From the NCBI RefSeq assembly GCF_009739905.1, contig NZ_CP034279.1, forward strand, positions 3,472,001 through 3,536,000: DNA of 64,000 nt, in the 5' to 3' direction. This document shows, piece by piece, positions 8,318 through 21,079 of the stretch. The stretch comes from Streptomyces ficellus (GTDB lineage Bacteria > Actinomycetota > Actinomycetes > Streptomycetales > Streptomycetaceae). The translations under genes and the position numbers were made by a program. Below the pieces are notes generated by a model. That model had not been told where the DNA came from and ran no database searches. It worked only from the letters and a program-made list of their open reading frames with translations. Every line of letters begins with the position of its first letter. Within the stretch, counting starts at the first letter, position 1.

Positions 8318-8946
8318 CCGGGCCCCGGACAGAGCCGGTAGCGACCGCCGCACCCACCGGCGCCGCCGCGCCCGCCGCACGTACCGAAGCCACCGCGCGG
8401 GCCGTCACCGACGTCTTCCAGCCGCGCAACGTCCTGCTGGTCGGGATGCTCGCCATCGGCTGGGCGGCGGCCGGGCACTGGTCGGGGCTGCCGTGGGGGC
8501 TGCTCGGCGCGCTGTGCGCGGGGATCGTCCCGGCCGCGTACATCGAGTGGGAGCGCGGCCGCGGCACGTGGGGCGACCGGCACGTGGTGGACCGCACGAA
8601 ACGGGCGCCGATCTTCTTCGTCATCCTCGGCTCGATCGGCACGGGTTCGGCGGTGATGGTCCTGGGGCACGCCCCGGCGGGGATCCTGATGGCGATGCTG
8701 GCGCTGTGGGTGATGACGGTCGGGCTGCTGGCCGTCAACACGGTGTGGAAGATCTCGGTGGACTCCGCCGTCGCGTCGGCGGTCGTCGCCCTGCTCTCGG
8801 TGGTCCACTCCCCCTGGTGGCTGACGGCGTACGCGATGACCGTCGCCGTGTGCTGGTCCCGGGTGGCCCTGCGTTACCACACCGTCGCGCAGACGGTGGC
8901 GGGCGCGTCGCTGGGCGCGGCGACGGCGGCGGCGCTGCTGACGTAG
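8314..8946 (+). CDS. PAP2-like membrane phosphatase relative, probably degenerate
   Basis: 210 aa; the start overlaps the preceding stop as ATGA, so translation is probably coupled. After an Ala/Pro/Thr-rich N-terminus come five to six hydrophobic segments. The C-terminal part reads WSRVALRYHTVAQTVAGASLG, which resembles the SR...H-x3-QV-x-G-x3-G motif of type 2 phosphatidic acid phosphatases. The earlier K-x6-RP motif is weak (a DRTKRAPIF segment). It may act on a lipid phosphate or undecaprenyl pyrophosphate, or have lost activity. It closes the XRE/peptidase/MAB_1171c cassette. Confidence 0.7.
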   Translation: MTGPRTEPVATAAPTGAAAPAARTEATARAVTDVFQPRNVLLVGMLAIGWAAAGHWSGLPWGLLGALCAGIVPAAYIEWERGRGTWGDRHVVDRTKRAPIFFVILGSIGTGSAVMVLGHAPAGILMAMLALWVMTVGLLAVNTVWKISVDSAVASAVVALLSVVHSPWWLTAYAMTVAVCWSRVALRYHTVAQTVAGASLGAATAAALLT

Positions 8947-8969
8947 CGGCATCGTCGCCGATCCCGGGG

Positions 8970-9371
8970 TCAGCCCGCGGCCAGCAGCTCCTCGAGGAAC
9001 GCGTCCAGGTCCTCGACGCGTTCGCGGCCCGCCGGGACCTCCTCGTAGGTCTTGCGGAGGAAGCGCCACAGCGACGGCGCCCAGACCGTGAACACGGCCG
9101 TGTTCAGCAGCTCTATGCGCAGTTCCTCCCGGGTGCCGTTGAGCACCGGCCACATCGTCACGTCCCCCTCGCCGACCGGGTGCGCCATGCCGTCCCGCAG
9201 CATGTCGCGGTCCAGGCGCCACTCGGCGTACACGAAGCCGCCGTGGGTGAAGCCGACCGTGACCGCGTAGGGGTCGCGCGGGTCGTAGGTGAGGTGGGAC
9301 AGGACGGGAAGCTCGTGACCGTCCGGCGAGAGAAGCCGCATGAAGACCTTGTCGCGCAGGACCGTGTTCAT
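8970..9371 (-). CDS. SsgA-like sporulation/cell-division regulator (SALP)
   Basis: 133 aa from an ATG with GGAGGAA upstream. The family features are seen: SHLTYDPRDPYAVTVGF near residue 25, then EWRLDRDMLRDG, followed by GDVTMW and a C-terminal LWRFLRKTYEEVP.G.E helix region. SsgA-like proteins occur only in sporulating actinomycetes and steer peptidoglycan remodelling and FtsZ placement during septation. It differs from the highly conserved SsgB, so it is SsgA itself or another paralogue. The neighbouring divergent gene codes for a penicillin-binding carboxypeptidase, a pairing that fits a cell-wall job. Confidence 0.85.
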   Translation of the reverse strand: MNTVLRDKVFMRLLSPDGHELPVLSHLTYDPRDPYAVTVGFTHGGFVYAEWRLDRDMLRDGMAHPVGEGDVTMWPVLNGTREELRIELLNTAVFTVWAPSLWRFLRKTYEEVPAGRERVEDLDAFLEELLAAG

Positions 9372-9519
9372 GTCGTTCCTCCAGAGGGATGGGTGACGTC
9401 AAGCCCCCTTGCAGGTGCCCCGGGACGGGCGAGTAATGCGGGCGACCGGGCGGCGCGGGGTACTCCGGTCGGCGGCACACCGCGCTGCGGGCGGTCCGGC
9501 CCCTTCTTACCGTGGCTGA

Positions 9520-10728
9520 ATGATCGTCAGTTCGCTCGTGGCCGCGGCCCTGCTGCTCCCGTCCGCGCCGGCCGGCCCCGCCGCCCCGCGCCCCGTCGAG
9601 CCGGTGCCGCCGCCCGCGGCCGTGCGCGTCGACCCCGCGCTCCTGCACCGGGGCGGTACGCAGGTGCACCTGCCGCCCGGTGTGAAGGCGCCGCCCCGGC
9701 TGTCCGCCCGCTCGTGGCTGGTCGCCGACGCCGCGACCGGGGACGTCCTCGCCGCGCACGACGCCCACCGGCGCCTGCCGCCCGCCTCCACCCTGAAGGC
9801 GCTGTTCGCCCTGGCGTCGCTGTCCGGCCTGCCGGCCGACCGGCAGCACACGGTCAGCGAGCACGAGCTGCGGGGCATCGGGGACGGCAGCAGCCTGGTG
9901 GGCGTGCGCGAGGAGGTCACCTACCGGGTGGCCGACCTGTGGCGCGGTGTCTTCCTCAGCTCCGGCAACGACGCCGTCCGGGTCCTCGCGGGCCTGCGCG
10001 GCGGCATCCCGGCCACCGTCGCCAGGATGCAGGCCACGGCCCGGGCACTGGGGGCGTACGACACCCGGGTGGTGTCCCCCGACGGGTACGACGCGCCCGG
10101 GCAGGTCTCGTCCGCGTACGACCTGGCGGTCTTCGGCCGTGCGGGGCTGCGCGACCCGGACTTCGCGCGCTACGCCGCCACCGCGTACGCCAAGTTCCCC
10201 GCCAGGGGCTGGTCGTTCGACATCCGCAACACCAACCGGCTGCTGACCGGCGCCGACGGCGTGAAGCGCTACCCGGGGATCCTCGGCATCAAGAACGGCT
10301 ACACCACCAACGCGGGCCACACCCTGATCGCCGCCGCCCGCAAGGGTCCGCGCACGCTGGTCGTCTCGGTGATGGACCCCCGCGGGGGCGGCGCGTACGC
10401 CGTGTACGAGGAGGCGCGCGACCTGCTCGACTGGGGGTTCGCGGCCGCGCCGCACGCCCGCCCGGTGGGCTCCCTGCTGCCCCCGCCCGCCGCGCCCCCG
10501 GTCCGCGCGGCGGCCCCGCCGGCCCCGGCGGGTACCGCGAAGCCCCCCGCCGCCGCGCCGCCCGCCGCAGGCCCGTCCGCCGTCCCGCCGACCGCCGCCG
10601 TGTCCGTCGCCACCCTGCCGGACACCGGTGACGATGGCCCCCGCCTCTTCCTCCCGCTGACGTTCGTCGGCTCGGCCTGCCTGGCGGCGGCCACGCTGTG
10701 GCTGGTGCGCCGCCGCACCGAACGGTGA
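9520..10728 (+). CDS. D-alanyl-D-alanine carboxypeptidase (S11, low-molecular-weight PBP)
   Basis: 402 aa. An N-terminal signal peptide (VAAALLLPSAPAG) is followed by the catalytic domain: Ser90-T-L-Lys93, SGN at 148-150, and KNG at 258-260 in place of the usual KTG, followed by YTTNAGHTL. A Pro/Ala-rich linker and a C-terminal hydrophobic anchor (LPLTFVGSACLAAATLWLV) with an RRR tail follow. It removes the terminal D-Ala from peptidoglycan stem peptides outside the membrane. It is divergent from the SsgA-like gene. The KNG variant still supplies the Lys, so activity is likely. Confidence 0.9.
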   Translation: MIVSSLVAAALLLPSAPAGPAAPRPVEPVPPPAAVRVDPALLHRGGTQVHLPPGVKAPPRLSARSWLVADAATGDVLAAHDAHRRLPPASTLKALFALASLSGLPADRQHTVSEHELRGIGDGSSLVGVREEVTYRVADLWRGVFLSSGNDAVRVLAGLRGGIPATVARMQATARALGAYDTRVVSPDGYDAPGQVSSAYDLAVFGRAGLRDPDFARYAATAYAKFPARGWSFDIRNTNRLLTGADGVKRYPGILGIKNGYTTNAGHTLIAAARKGPRTLVVSVMDPRGGGAYAVYEEARDLLDWGFAAAPHARPVGSLLPPPAAPPVRAAAPPAPAGTAKPPAAAPPAAGPSAVPPTAAVSVATLPDTGDDGPRLFLPLTFVGSACLAAATLWLVRRRTER

Positions 10729-10762
10729 TTCGGGGCAGGGCGACGCGGGGCAGGACTGCCCC

Positions 10763-11719
10763 ATGACCCCCATCCCCGTGATCCTGGACTGCGACCCCGG
10801 GCACGACGACGCCTTCACCATCCTGCTGGCCGCCGCCCACCCCTCCGTCGAGCTGCTCGCGATCACCACCGTCGCCGGCAACGCGACCGTCGAGAAGACC
10901 TCCCTGAACGCCCGCCGGGTGTGCACGGCCGCCGGGATCCGGGGCGTGCCGGTCGCCGCCGGGCTGGCGGGCCCGCTGCACGGGGCCGGGATCGTCGCCC
11001 GGAACATCCACGGCGAGTCCGGCCTCGACGGCCCCGGGTTCGGAGAGCCGACGGTGCCGCTCGACCCGCGCGACGCGATCACGCTGCTGCGCGAGACGCT
11101 GCTCGCCCACCCCGGCCCGGTGACGCTCGTCCCGACCGGCCCGCTGAGCAACATCGCCGCGTTCCTGCTCGCCCATCCGGGCCTGGCCGCCGAACGGGTG
11201 GACCGGATCGTGCTGATGGGCGGCTCCACCGGGCGCGGCAACCGCACCCCGGCCGCCGAGTTCAACATCGCCGCCGACCCGGAGGCCGCCGACATCGTGT
11301 TCTCCAGCGGGCTGGACGTCACGATGATCGGGCTGAACGTCAGCCACCAGGTCCCGGCCGCGCCCGGTGTCCTCACCCGGCTGGAGGCGCTCGGGACGCC
11401 CCTGGCGCGGCTGTGCGTCGAGCTGCTGACGTACTTCGGCACCACCTACCGCGAGGTCTTCGGGCTCGCCGCCCCGCCGATGCACGACCCGCTGACGGTC
11501 GCCCACCTCGTCGACCCGGACCTGATCACCACGGTCCGCGCGCCGGTGGCCGTCGAACTGACCGGCACCCACACGCGCGGTGCCACGGTCGTCGACCTCG
11601 ACGGGGTCACCGGCCGTCCCGCCAACGCCCGGGTCGGCACCGCCGTCGACGCCCCGGCGTTCTGGGACCTGATCGTCGACGCGGTACGCGTCCTCGGCGA
11701 ACGGTCCGGGGAGTCGTAG
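10763..11719 (+). CDS. Inosine-uridine-preferring nucleoside hydrolase
   Basis: 318 aa. The N-terminus reads ILDCDPGHDDA, the calcium-binding DxDPGxDD signature (Asp9, Asp11, Asp15, Asp16). Later come the family's VPTGPLSNIA, a VLMGGS segment, the EFNIAADPEAA loop and MHDPLTVAHLVDP, which supplies the C-terminal Asp. These enzymes split the N-glycosidic bond of ribonucleosides for base salvage. The exact preference cannot be told. It starts 34 bp after the carboxypeptidase gene and may be transcribed with it. Confidence 0.93.
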   Translation: MTPIPVILDCDPGHDDAFTILLAAAHPSVELLAITTVAGNATVEKTSLNARRVCTAAGIRGVPVAAGLAGPLHGAGIVARNIHGESGLDGPGFGEPTVPLDPRDAITLLRETLLAHPGPVTLVPTGPLSNIAAFLLAHPGLAAERVDRIVLMGGSTGRGNRTPAAEFNIAADPEAADIVFSSGLDVTMIGLNVSHQVPAAPGVLTRLEALGTPLARLCVELLTYFGTTYREVFGLAAPPMHDPLTVAHLVDPDLITTVRAPVAVELTGTHTRGATVVDLDGVTGRPANARVGTAVDAPAFWDLIVDAVRVLGERSGES

Positions 11720-11728
11720 GGCGGGGTT

Positions 11729-12196
11729 TCAGGACGCGAGCCGGGTCACGTCGGTGACGTTGCAGTTCACCGGTACGCCGACCTTGGTGAGGCTCTGCGC
11801 GCGCTGGTTGGCGACCTGACCGGGGGCCAGGTTGTCGACGGCGGCGTTCGCCTCGGCCACCCGGGTGCCGGAGGCGGTGACGAACTCGACGCTGATGACG
11901 TAGTCGCTCGCCTCGCTGCTGCGGTTGGTCACCGTCAGGCCGGCGTGCGGCAGCCGGGTGGTGGGGTCCACCTCGCAGGTGGCGACGGCGACGTCGGTGT
12001 CCGGGCCGTCCGGGCCGGGGTCGTCGACCTGGTCGGCGGCGACGACGACGAGGACGATCACCAGGGCCACGACGGCGGCCACCAGACCGGCGACGACCAG
12101 CGCGACCACCAGGCAGGTGCGCGAGCCGCGCCGGGGCGGCGGCGGGGGCGGCCCCCACCCGGCCGGCCCGCCGGGAGGGCCCGGGGCGTTCGTCAT
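11729..12196 (-). CDS. Membrane-anchored FxLYD-type domain protein
   Basis: 155 aa. A Pro/Gly-rich cytoplasmic N-terminus is followed by one transmembrane helix (LVVALVVAGLVAAVVALVIVLVVV) and a small extracellular beta domain (VATCEVDPTTRLPHAGLTV...YVISVEF) of the FxLYD type. Two cysteines (CEV and CNV) could form a disulfide. The start is uncertain: Met codons at 12205 and 12196 are possible, and I kept the second. The function is unknown; such proteins are frequent in Streptomyces. Confidence 0.7.
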   Translation of the reverse strand: MTNAPGPPGGPAGWGPPPPPPRRGSRTCLVVALVVAGLVAAVVALVIVLVVVAADQVDDPGPDGPDTDVAVATCEVDPTTRLPHAGLTVTNRSSEASDYVISVEFVTASGTRVAEANAAVDNLAPGQVANQRAQSLTKVGVPVNCNVTDVTRLAS

Positions 12197-12311
12197 GGCA
12201 CCCATCGTGCGGCGCCCCCGCCCGCCCGGCACCCGCAGGACGGCACCCGGGGGACGGCGCGCATCCGGTACGGCACGCACCCGCAGGACGGCGCCCGGGG
12301 GACGGCGCCGG

Positions 12312-13487
12312 TCAGCGCCGCAGGGCCCACTTCTGCACGGACTCCAGCGGGCCGGCCGAGAAGCGGCGCAGCCACAGGCTGGAGCCCACCAGCAGCACCA
12401 CCGACACCGCCGCCCACAGCCCCATCACCCACCACGGATGCCAGGACCCGTCGAGCCGGGACGCCAGGCCCAGGCCGGCGCCGTACGCGACGACCACGCA
12501 GATCACGTTCTGGAGCACGTACCCCGACAGCGCCGTGCGCCCCACGGCGGTGAGCCCGTTCGTCAGCGGGCCCGGGCGCCGGACGCGGTCCACGACGGCA
12601 CCGATCAGCCCCATGTACCCGACCGCCATCAGGGGCGCCGCCCCGTACCGCCCCAGCAGGAAGAAGTCCGGTCCGGCCAGCGCCACCGCCACGTTCAGCG
12701 GGACGCCCAGCCCCAGGCCCCACAGCAGCATCCGCGACCGCACGCGCCGCGCCGCCGCGTCCGCCCCGAAGGCGCCCGCCCGGAACAGCCGTACGCCCAG
12801 CAGGAACAGGAACAGGAGCAGGAAGAACGTCAGGACGGGCTCCATGCGCAGGGCGATCGCGTTCTCCAGCCGGAAGGCGATCAGGTCCGCCCAGCCGCCG
12901 TGCGCGTACAGGTCGACGACCTCCGGCGAGACCTTCCCGCCCGGCGAGGAGTCGGCGGCCAGTGCCGCCGTCAGCAGCCCCATCAGCGCCAGGTGCGTCC
13001 CGGCCGCCCACCACATCACCCGCCGCCGCGCCCGCTCGGAGCGCGTCAGCAGCGTCGCGACGAGCAGGGCCGTGACCGCGTACCCCATGAGGACGTCCCA
13101 GGCGAAGACCAGCACGAAGTGCACGGTCCCCTCCGCGAACAGGAACAGCGCCCGCCACCGGTAGCGGCCGGGCCACGGCTGCCCGCGCCGGGCCGCCGAG
13201 GCGTACTGGATCGCCAGCCCCGCGCCGAACAGGATCGTCAGCATCGACAGGAACTTGCCGTCCGCCAGCAGCCGGAACACGCTCTCGGCGGCGTCCGGGA
13301 CCGACCCGAACGACAGGTCGCCCAGGGTGCCCTGGAGGACGCCCCACTCGGCGCCGGGCCCGGTGAACACCCAGACGTTCGTCATCAGCGTCCCGAGGAT
13401 CGCGACCCCGCGCAGGACGTCGAGCAGCGCGAGGCGCTTCGCGGACACGGCTGTGGTGGGCGCGGGCGCGCCCAAGGTCTCGGTCAT
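12312..13487 (-). CDS. DUF418 family multi-pass membrane protein
   Basis: 391 aa from an ATG with GGAGG upstream. It starts with KRLALLDVLRGVAILGTLMTNVWVF, shortened in the family to LD..RG.AI.G....N, and shows ten or so hydrophobic segments. The C-terminal half contains VGRTALSGYVLQNVI and a WLRRFSAGPLE...W end, the marks of DUF418 (YeiB-like) proteins, related to acyltransferase-3 enzymes. No substrate is known. It is separated from the next minus-strand gene by 115 bp. Confidence 0.85.
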   Translation of the reverse strand: MTETLGAPAPTTAVSAKRLALLDVLRGVAILGTLMTNVWVFTGPGAEWGVLQGTLGDLSFGSVPDAAESVFRLLADGKFLSMLTILFGAGLAIQYASAARRGQPWPGRYRWRALFLFAEGTVHFVLVFAWDVLMGYAVTALLVATLLTRSERARRRVMWWAAGTHLALMGLLTAALAADSSPGGKVSPEVVDLYAHGGWADLIAFRLENAIALRMEPVLTFFLLLFLFLLGVRLFRAGAFGADAAARRVRSRMLLWGLGLGVPLNVAVALAGPDFFLLGRYGAAPLMAVGYMGLIGAVVDRVRRPGPLTNGLTAVGRTALSGYVLQNVICVVVAYGAGLGLASRLDGSWHPWWVMGLWAAVSVVLLVGSSLWLRRFSAGPLESVQKWALRR

Positions 13488-13640
13488 GCCTCCAGCGTCC
13501 CGGCGCACCGCGCCCGAAACGTCATGAGCGGGCACGAACCCCCGCTACACCGAAGGATGTACGGCGCGGTGGTGCGGGTGGACACGGGCCGGATGGACAC
13601 AGGGTCCGTTTCGTCCCGCTTTTCTGGGTACTCGGAGGAC

Positions 13641-13820
13641 ATGACGACCGAAGCAGCGCCCACCGGCGACCCGATACCCGAGGCCACGGAGCACCTGGAC
13701 CGGCCGATCGCGATGAAGCGCGAGCTCCGTGGCCGCATCCGCCTGCACCAGGCCGCCGTCGCCGGTGCCGAGCCCGAAGCGCCCCCGGGGGACGGCAACA
13801 TCGTCCGTGGCGAGGACTGA
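13641..13820 (+). CDS. Small hypothetical protein (59 aa)
   Basis: An ATG at 13641 follows a clear GGAGG ribosome binding site. The 59-residue product is polar (TTEAAPTGDPIPEATEHLDRP at the start) with a short basic helix (MKRELRGRIRLHQAAV) and an acidic end. No domain was recognised. Its support is the ribosome binding site and codon usage. It could be spurious because it lies in the gap between two minus-strand genes. Confidence 0.45.
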   Translation: MTTEAAPTGDPIPEATEHLDRPIAMKRELRGRIRLHQAAVAGAEPEAPPGDGNIVRGED

Positions 13821-13857
13821 GCCGGCGGGCGGGGACCGCGTCAGAGGGCGGACCGGG

Positions 13858-14724
13858 TCAGAGCAGGTGGGCGTAGGAGCGCGGGTGGGCCGCGAGGTAC
13901 TCGCGCAGCGTCATGGGGGCGTGGCCGGCCAGGCGGCGGACCGTGTCGGCGACCGTGCCCATCTCACCCACCGCGATCGCCTCGTAGGAGGTCACCCAGC
14001 CGGTGACCTCCCAGTGGTCGGCGCCGTACCCCTCGCGGGAGGCGTAGGCCTCGGCGCGGGTCTCGGGGACGTAGGTGACGGTCCGGCCGGCCGCCCGGGA
14101 CAGCTCCTCCGCCGCCTCCGCCAGGGTGAGGGCCTCCTCGCCGGTCACGTCGTACACGGCGCCGTCGTGGGCGCCGTCGTCGAGGAGGACCGCCGACGCC
14201 ACGTCCGCGATGTCCTCGTGGGCGACCGCCGCGACCCGGCCGCCGCCCGCCGGGCCCCGCAGGACGCCGTCCGGGCCGGTCATCGCCGCGAACCCGGCGA
14301 GGTACCAGCTGTCGCGCAGGAAGGTGTGCGGTACGCCCTGCGCCTCGATGTACCGCTCGGTGTGCCAGTGGTCGCGGGCGAAGGTGAACGTCGCCTGGGG
14401 CGCGGCGCCCAGGAACGACAGGTACACGATCCGTCCCACGCCCGCCGCGAGCGCCGCGTCGATCGCGGTGCGGTGCTCCTGGATGCGGTCGGGGCTCTCG
14501 TGCGCGGACACCAGGAACAGGGTGTCGGCGCCGTCCAGGGCGCGGCGCACGGCCTCGGCGTCGCCGTACGGCGCGGGCGGGGCCTTCACCGCGCCCGGCA
14601 GGTCGGGCAGCCGGGCCGGGTCACGGCCCAGCAGCCGCGTCTTGAGGCCCTGGTCGGCGAGGCGGCGGGCGACACGGCCGCCGACGCGGCCGCTCGCCCC
14701 GGTCACAGCGATCACGGAAGACAT
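13858..14724 (-). CDS. NmrA-like NAD(P)-binding protein (atypical SDR)
   Basis: 288 aa. It begins VIAVTGASGRVGGRVARRL, the glycine-rich GxxGxxG dinucleotide-binding motif. The family's LFLVSAHES and RIVYLSF strands follow, then the FLRDSWYLAGF segment near residue 130. It lacks a clear YxxxK catalytic pair, as atypical short-chain dehydrogenases of the NmrA or azoreductase-like QOR2 type do. It may be a redox sensor or quinone reductase. It is separated by only 13 bp from the upstream GNAT gene. Confidence 0.85.
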   Translation of the reverse strand: MSSVIAVTGASGRVGGRVARRLADQGLKTRLLGRDPARLPDLPGAVKAPPAPYGDAEAVRRALDGADTLFLVSAHESPDRIQEHRTAIDAALAAGVGRIVYLSFLGAAPQATFTFARDHWHTERYIEAQGVPHTFLRDSWYLAGFAAMTGPDGVLRGPAGGGRVAAVAHEDIADVASAVLLDDGAHDGAVYDVTGEEALTLAEAAEELSRAAGRTVTYVPETRAEAYASREGYGADHWEVTGWVTSYEAIAVGEMGTVADTVRRLAGHAPMTLREYLAAHPRSYAHLL

Positions 14725-14737
14725 ACGGCCGAGTCTG

Positions 14738-15429
14738 TCAGCCGTACACTTCCGTCACCTCCAGCACGCGCGCGGTGATCCGCCCGTCCGGGTCACGTTC
14801 CGGGTCGGCGAGGTAGGCGCGGTAGGCGTCCTCGGACGGGAACGTCAGCAGGTGAACCTCCGACAGCCCGTCGCCGGTGCGCATCCGCCGCTCCAGCCGG
14901 CCGCCGTGGCGCGGGAGGAGGGCCAGCGTCCGCTCCTCGTGCGCCAGGGCGTCCGCCACGGCGTCCGGCGGGTAGTCGAGCAGGACGGCCAGCCGGAACA
15001 GCGGCGCCGCGGCGGACGCCGTGAGCGGCTTGTAGAAGTGGACGTCCACGTTGCCGCCGGGGATGCCCTCGGAGCGGCCGGTCTCCACGTACCCGAGCCG
15101 CCGGTAGAAGGGCGGCGCCTGGAACGAGAACGACGACACGATCATCCGGTCGCAGCCGCGCCGCCGTGCCTCGTCCTCCGCCGCGCGCATCAGCCGCGTG
15201 CCGAGCCCGGTGCCGCGCTGGTCCTCGCGGACCCACAGCATGCTGACGCCGCCGAGGCCGCCCCAGGTCCACCCGGTGAGCCCGCCGGTGATCTCGCCGG
15301 ACTCGTCGTCGGTCGCCCGGACGGACAGCTCCGCCTCGTCGGCGGCGCCGGTGGCGGCCTGGTTGAAGGCCGTCAGCTCCCGGTCCAGGAGGGCCGACAG
15401 TTCCTTGTCCTCGCCGCCGGTCGTCAGTG

Positions 15430-15433
<4 letters not shown>
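14738..15433 (-). CDS. GNAT acetyltransferase with C-terminal DUF1330/ABM-like domain
   Basis: I chose the GTG at 15433 (231 aa). It overlaps the cobN stop as GTGA and has GGAGG six bases upstream. Residues 1-145 are a GNAT fold: LWVREDQRGTGLGTRLM is the acetyl-CoA-binding V..(R/Q)..G.G motif, and SFQAPPFYRRLGYVETG is motif B. The remainder, ending in LLTFPSEDAYRAYLADPER, looks like a dimeric alpha-beta barrel fragment used to report small substrates. The acceptor is unknown. Coupling to cobN implies cotranscription but not necessarily a role in cobalamin synthesis. Confidence 0.8.
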
Positions 15434-19062
<3,629 letters not shown>

Positions 19063-19104
19063 GGCGTGCGCAGGCCTTCCTCGGGGTGTCCGCGCCCCGG
19101 GTGG

Positions 19105-19225
19105 TCGTGGGACGGCGGGAGTTCCTGACTCGTCCGCGCGGGACGGACTCACAGTGGCGGGACCGCGCCGGAATCTCACCGGGCTTCCTCCCTAGGGCCC
19201 TGGGACCCTGTGCCGTCTGCATAGT
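19105..19225 (-). promoter_or_regulatory. Cobalamin riboswitch upstream of cobN
   Basis: On the minus strand the leader carries, in order, AGGGAGGAAGCCCGGTGAGATTCCGG (split: GGAAGCC..GGTGA core), GCGGTCCCGCCACTGTGA (the B12-box region) and GAGTCAGGAACTCCCGCC. This order and these words are the conserved core of the cobalamin riboswitch class. It ends about 45 bases before the cobN start, so it can control translation or termination of cobN. The outer limits are approximate. The divergent cobG gene lies on the other side and is not in its transcript. Confidence 0.92.
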
Positions 19226-19238
19226 AGAGGCTGCGCGT

Positions 19239-20435
19239 ATGCTCGCCGCCATGCCGCCCAGCTCGTCAAACCCCGCGGACCGGGGTGAAGCTCACATACA
19301 GGACCGGGTCCGGGACCGTGGTGACGCCTGCCCGGGTGCGCTGCGGCTGCACCGGGCGGACGACGGCTCCCTGGCCCGACTCCGGCTGCCCACCGGCGTC
19401 CTGACGCCCCATCAGCTCTATGTGCTGGCGGACGCGGCCGACCGGCTGGGCGACGGTCACCTCTCCCTCACCTCCCGGGGCAACGTCGAACTGCGGGGCC
19501 TCGGCGAGGGTTGCGGGCAGGACCTCGCCGGGCTGCTGCGGGACGCCGGGCTGCTGCCCGCCTCCGAACGGCACGAGCGGGTACGGAACATGGTCGTCTC
19601 GCCGCTCGCCGGCCCCGCCGTGATGGACCGGGCCCGGCGGCTGGACGAGCTGCTGTGCGGCGAGGACTGGACCACGGAACTCTCGGGCCGCTTCCTGTTC
19701 GCCGTCGACGACGGCCGGGGCGACGTGGCGGCCCTCGCCGCCGATGTGACGTTGCTCGCAGAGAGGGACGGCGGAAGTGCCCTGCTCCACGTCGCCGGCC
19801 GGACCTGGCGGGTGCCCGCCCCCGACGCGCCCCGCGCCGCGCTCGCGGCGGCGGAGGCGTTCCTCGCGGCCGCGCGGGAGGCGGGCACCGGTGCGTGGCG
19901 GGTGCGGGAGCTGCCCGCGGGGCAGGACCTGGACGTGACGGGACACCTGCGGCGGGCGGCCGTCCCGGCGGAGCCCGTACCGGACTACGTGTGCGCGACG
20001 AGCGGGCCACCCGCGCCCGGACTGGCCGGCGACCACACGGTGTCCGTGCTGGCCCGCCTGGGCCGGGTGACGTCGGCGCAGCTGCGGGCGCTGCTGCCCG
20101 CCCGGGAGGTGCGGGTCACCCCCTGGCGCGGGTTCGTCCTGCCGGGCCTCGCCGGCCGGGCGGCGGCCCAGGAGCGGCTGCGGGCCCTCGACGGGGCCGG
20201 GTTCCTCACCCGTACCGACTCGCCGTGGATCGGCGTCACCGCCTGCACCGGGCGCCCCGGCTGCGCCAAGTCCCTGTCCGACGTACGGGCGGACGCCCGG
20301 CCCCGCGAGGGCGCGCTGCCCGTCCACTGGTCGGGGTGCGCCCGCCGCTGCGGCCACCCGCAGGGGGCGTGGACCGACATGGTGGCGACCGGCGAAGGCG
20401 CGTACCAGATGACCGTACAAGGACCGACGAGATGA
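19239..20435 (+). CDS. cobG: Precorrin-3B synthase (CobG)
   Basis: 398 aa from an ATG at 19239 with AGAGG upstream; an ATG at 19251 is also possible. It has the two nitrite/sulfite-reductase-like half domains ([14 protein letters not shown]...[14 protein letters not shown] and the later repeat [17 protein letters not shown]). The C-terminal cysteines CTGRPGC and, further on, CARRC match the 4Fe-4S ligands. CobG uses O2 to hydroxylate precorrin-3A and form the gamma-lactone, so it marks the aerobic route. It starts a cobG-cobH-cobIJ operon with 4-base overlaps. Confidence 0.9.
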   Translation: MLAAMPPSSSNPADRGEAHIQDRVRDRGDACPGALRLHRADDGSLARLRLPTGVLTPHQLYVLADAADRLGDGHLSLTSRGNVELRGLGEGCGQDLAGLLRDAGLLPASERHERVRNMVVSPLAGPAVMDRARRLDELLCGEDWTTELSGRFLFAVDDGRGDVAALAADVTLLAERDGGSALLHVAGRTWRVPAPDAPRAALAAAEAFLAAAREAGTGAWRVRELPAGQDLDVTGHLRRAAVPAEPVPDYVCATSGPPAPGLAGDHTVSVLARLGRVTSAQLRALLPAREVRVTPWRGFVLPGLAGRAAAQERLRALDGAGFLTRTDSPWIGVTACTGRPGCAKSLSDVRADARPREGALPVHWSGCARRCGHPQGAWTDMVATGEGAYQMTVQGPTR

Positions 20436-21079
20436 GCGAGAGCAGAGTGTTCGACTACGAGAAGGACGGCGCGGAGATCTACCGCCAGTCCTTTGCCACG
20501 ATCCGCGCGGAGGCGGACCTCGCGGACCTGCCGGCCGACGTCGGCCAGGTCGCCGTGCGCATGATCCACGCCTGCGGCATGGTCGACCTCGTCCGCGACC
20601 TGGCGTACACGCCGGACGTCGTGGCCCGCGCCCGCGAGGCGCTGCGCGCCGGCGCGCCGGTCCTGTGCGACGCGCGGATGGTCGCCAGCGGCATCACCCG
20701 CAAGCGGCTGCCCGCGGACAACGACGTGGTGTGCACGCTGTCCGACCCGTCCGTCCCGGACCTCGCCGCCGAACTGGGCACCACGCGCAGCGCGGCCGCG
20801 CTGGAGCTGTGGCGCGACCGGCTCGACGGCGCGGTCGTCGCGGTGGGCAACGCGCCCACGGCCCTCTTCCGGCTGCTGGAGATGATCGAGGCGGGCGCGC
20901 CGCGCCCCGCGGCGGTGATCGGCATACCGGTCGGGTTCATCGGGGCGGCCGAGTCCAAGGACGCGCTGGCGGCGTTCCCGGGCCTGGAGCACCTGGTGGT
21001 GCGCGGCCGGCGGGGCGGCAGCGCCATGGCGGCGGCGGCGGTCAACGCGATCGCGCACGAGGCGGAGATCCAGGCATGA
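20432..21079 (+). CDS. cobH: Precorrin-8X methylmutase
   Basis: 215 aa, starting in an ATGA overlap with the cobG stop. It has the family's RMIHACGM segment with the catalytic His46, the [17 protein letters not shown] stretch and a C-terminal [17 protein letters not shown] motif (here [13 protein letters not shown]). The enzyme moves the C11 methyl group to C12 to give hydrogenobyrinic acid. Its length is normal, and its stop overlaps the cobIJ start. Confidence 0.95.
   Translation: MSESRVFDYEKDGAEIYRQSFATIRAEADLADLPADVGQVAVRMIHACGMVDLVRDLAYTPDVVARAREALRAGAPVLCDARMVASGITRKRLPADNDVVCTLSDPSVPDLAAELGTTRSAAALELWRDRLDGAVVAVGNAPTALFRLLEMIEAGAPRPAAVIGIPVGFIGAAESKDALAAFPGLEHLVVRGRRGGSAMAAAAVNAIAHEAEIQA

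Noticed and set aside
8056..11445. Very long open frame on the minus strand opposite several genes
   Set aside because: It runs antisense to the MAB_1171c, PAP2, carboxypeptidase and nucleoside hydrolase genes, has low-complexity Arg/Gly/Pro composition and no domain. Such frames arise from the high GC content.
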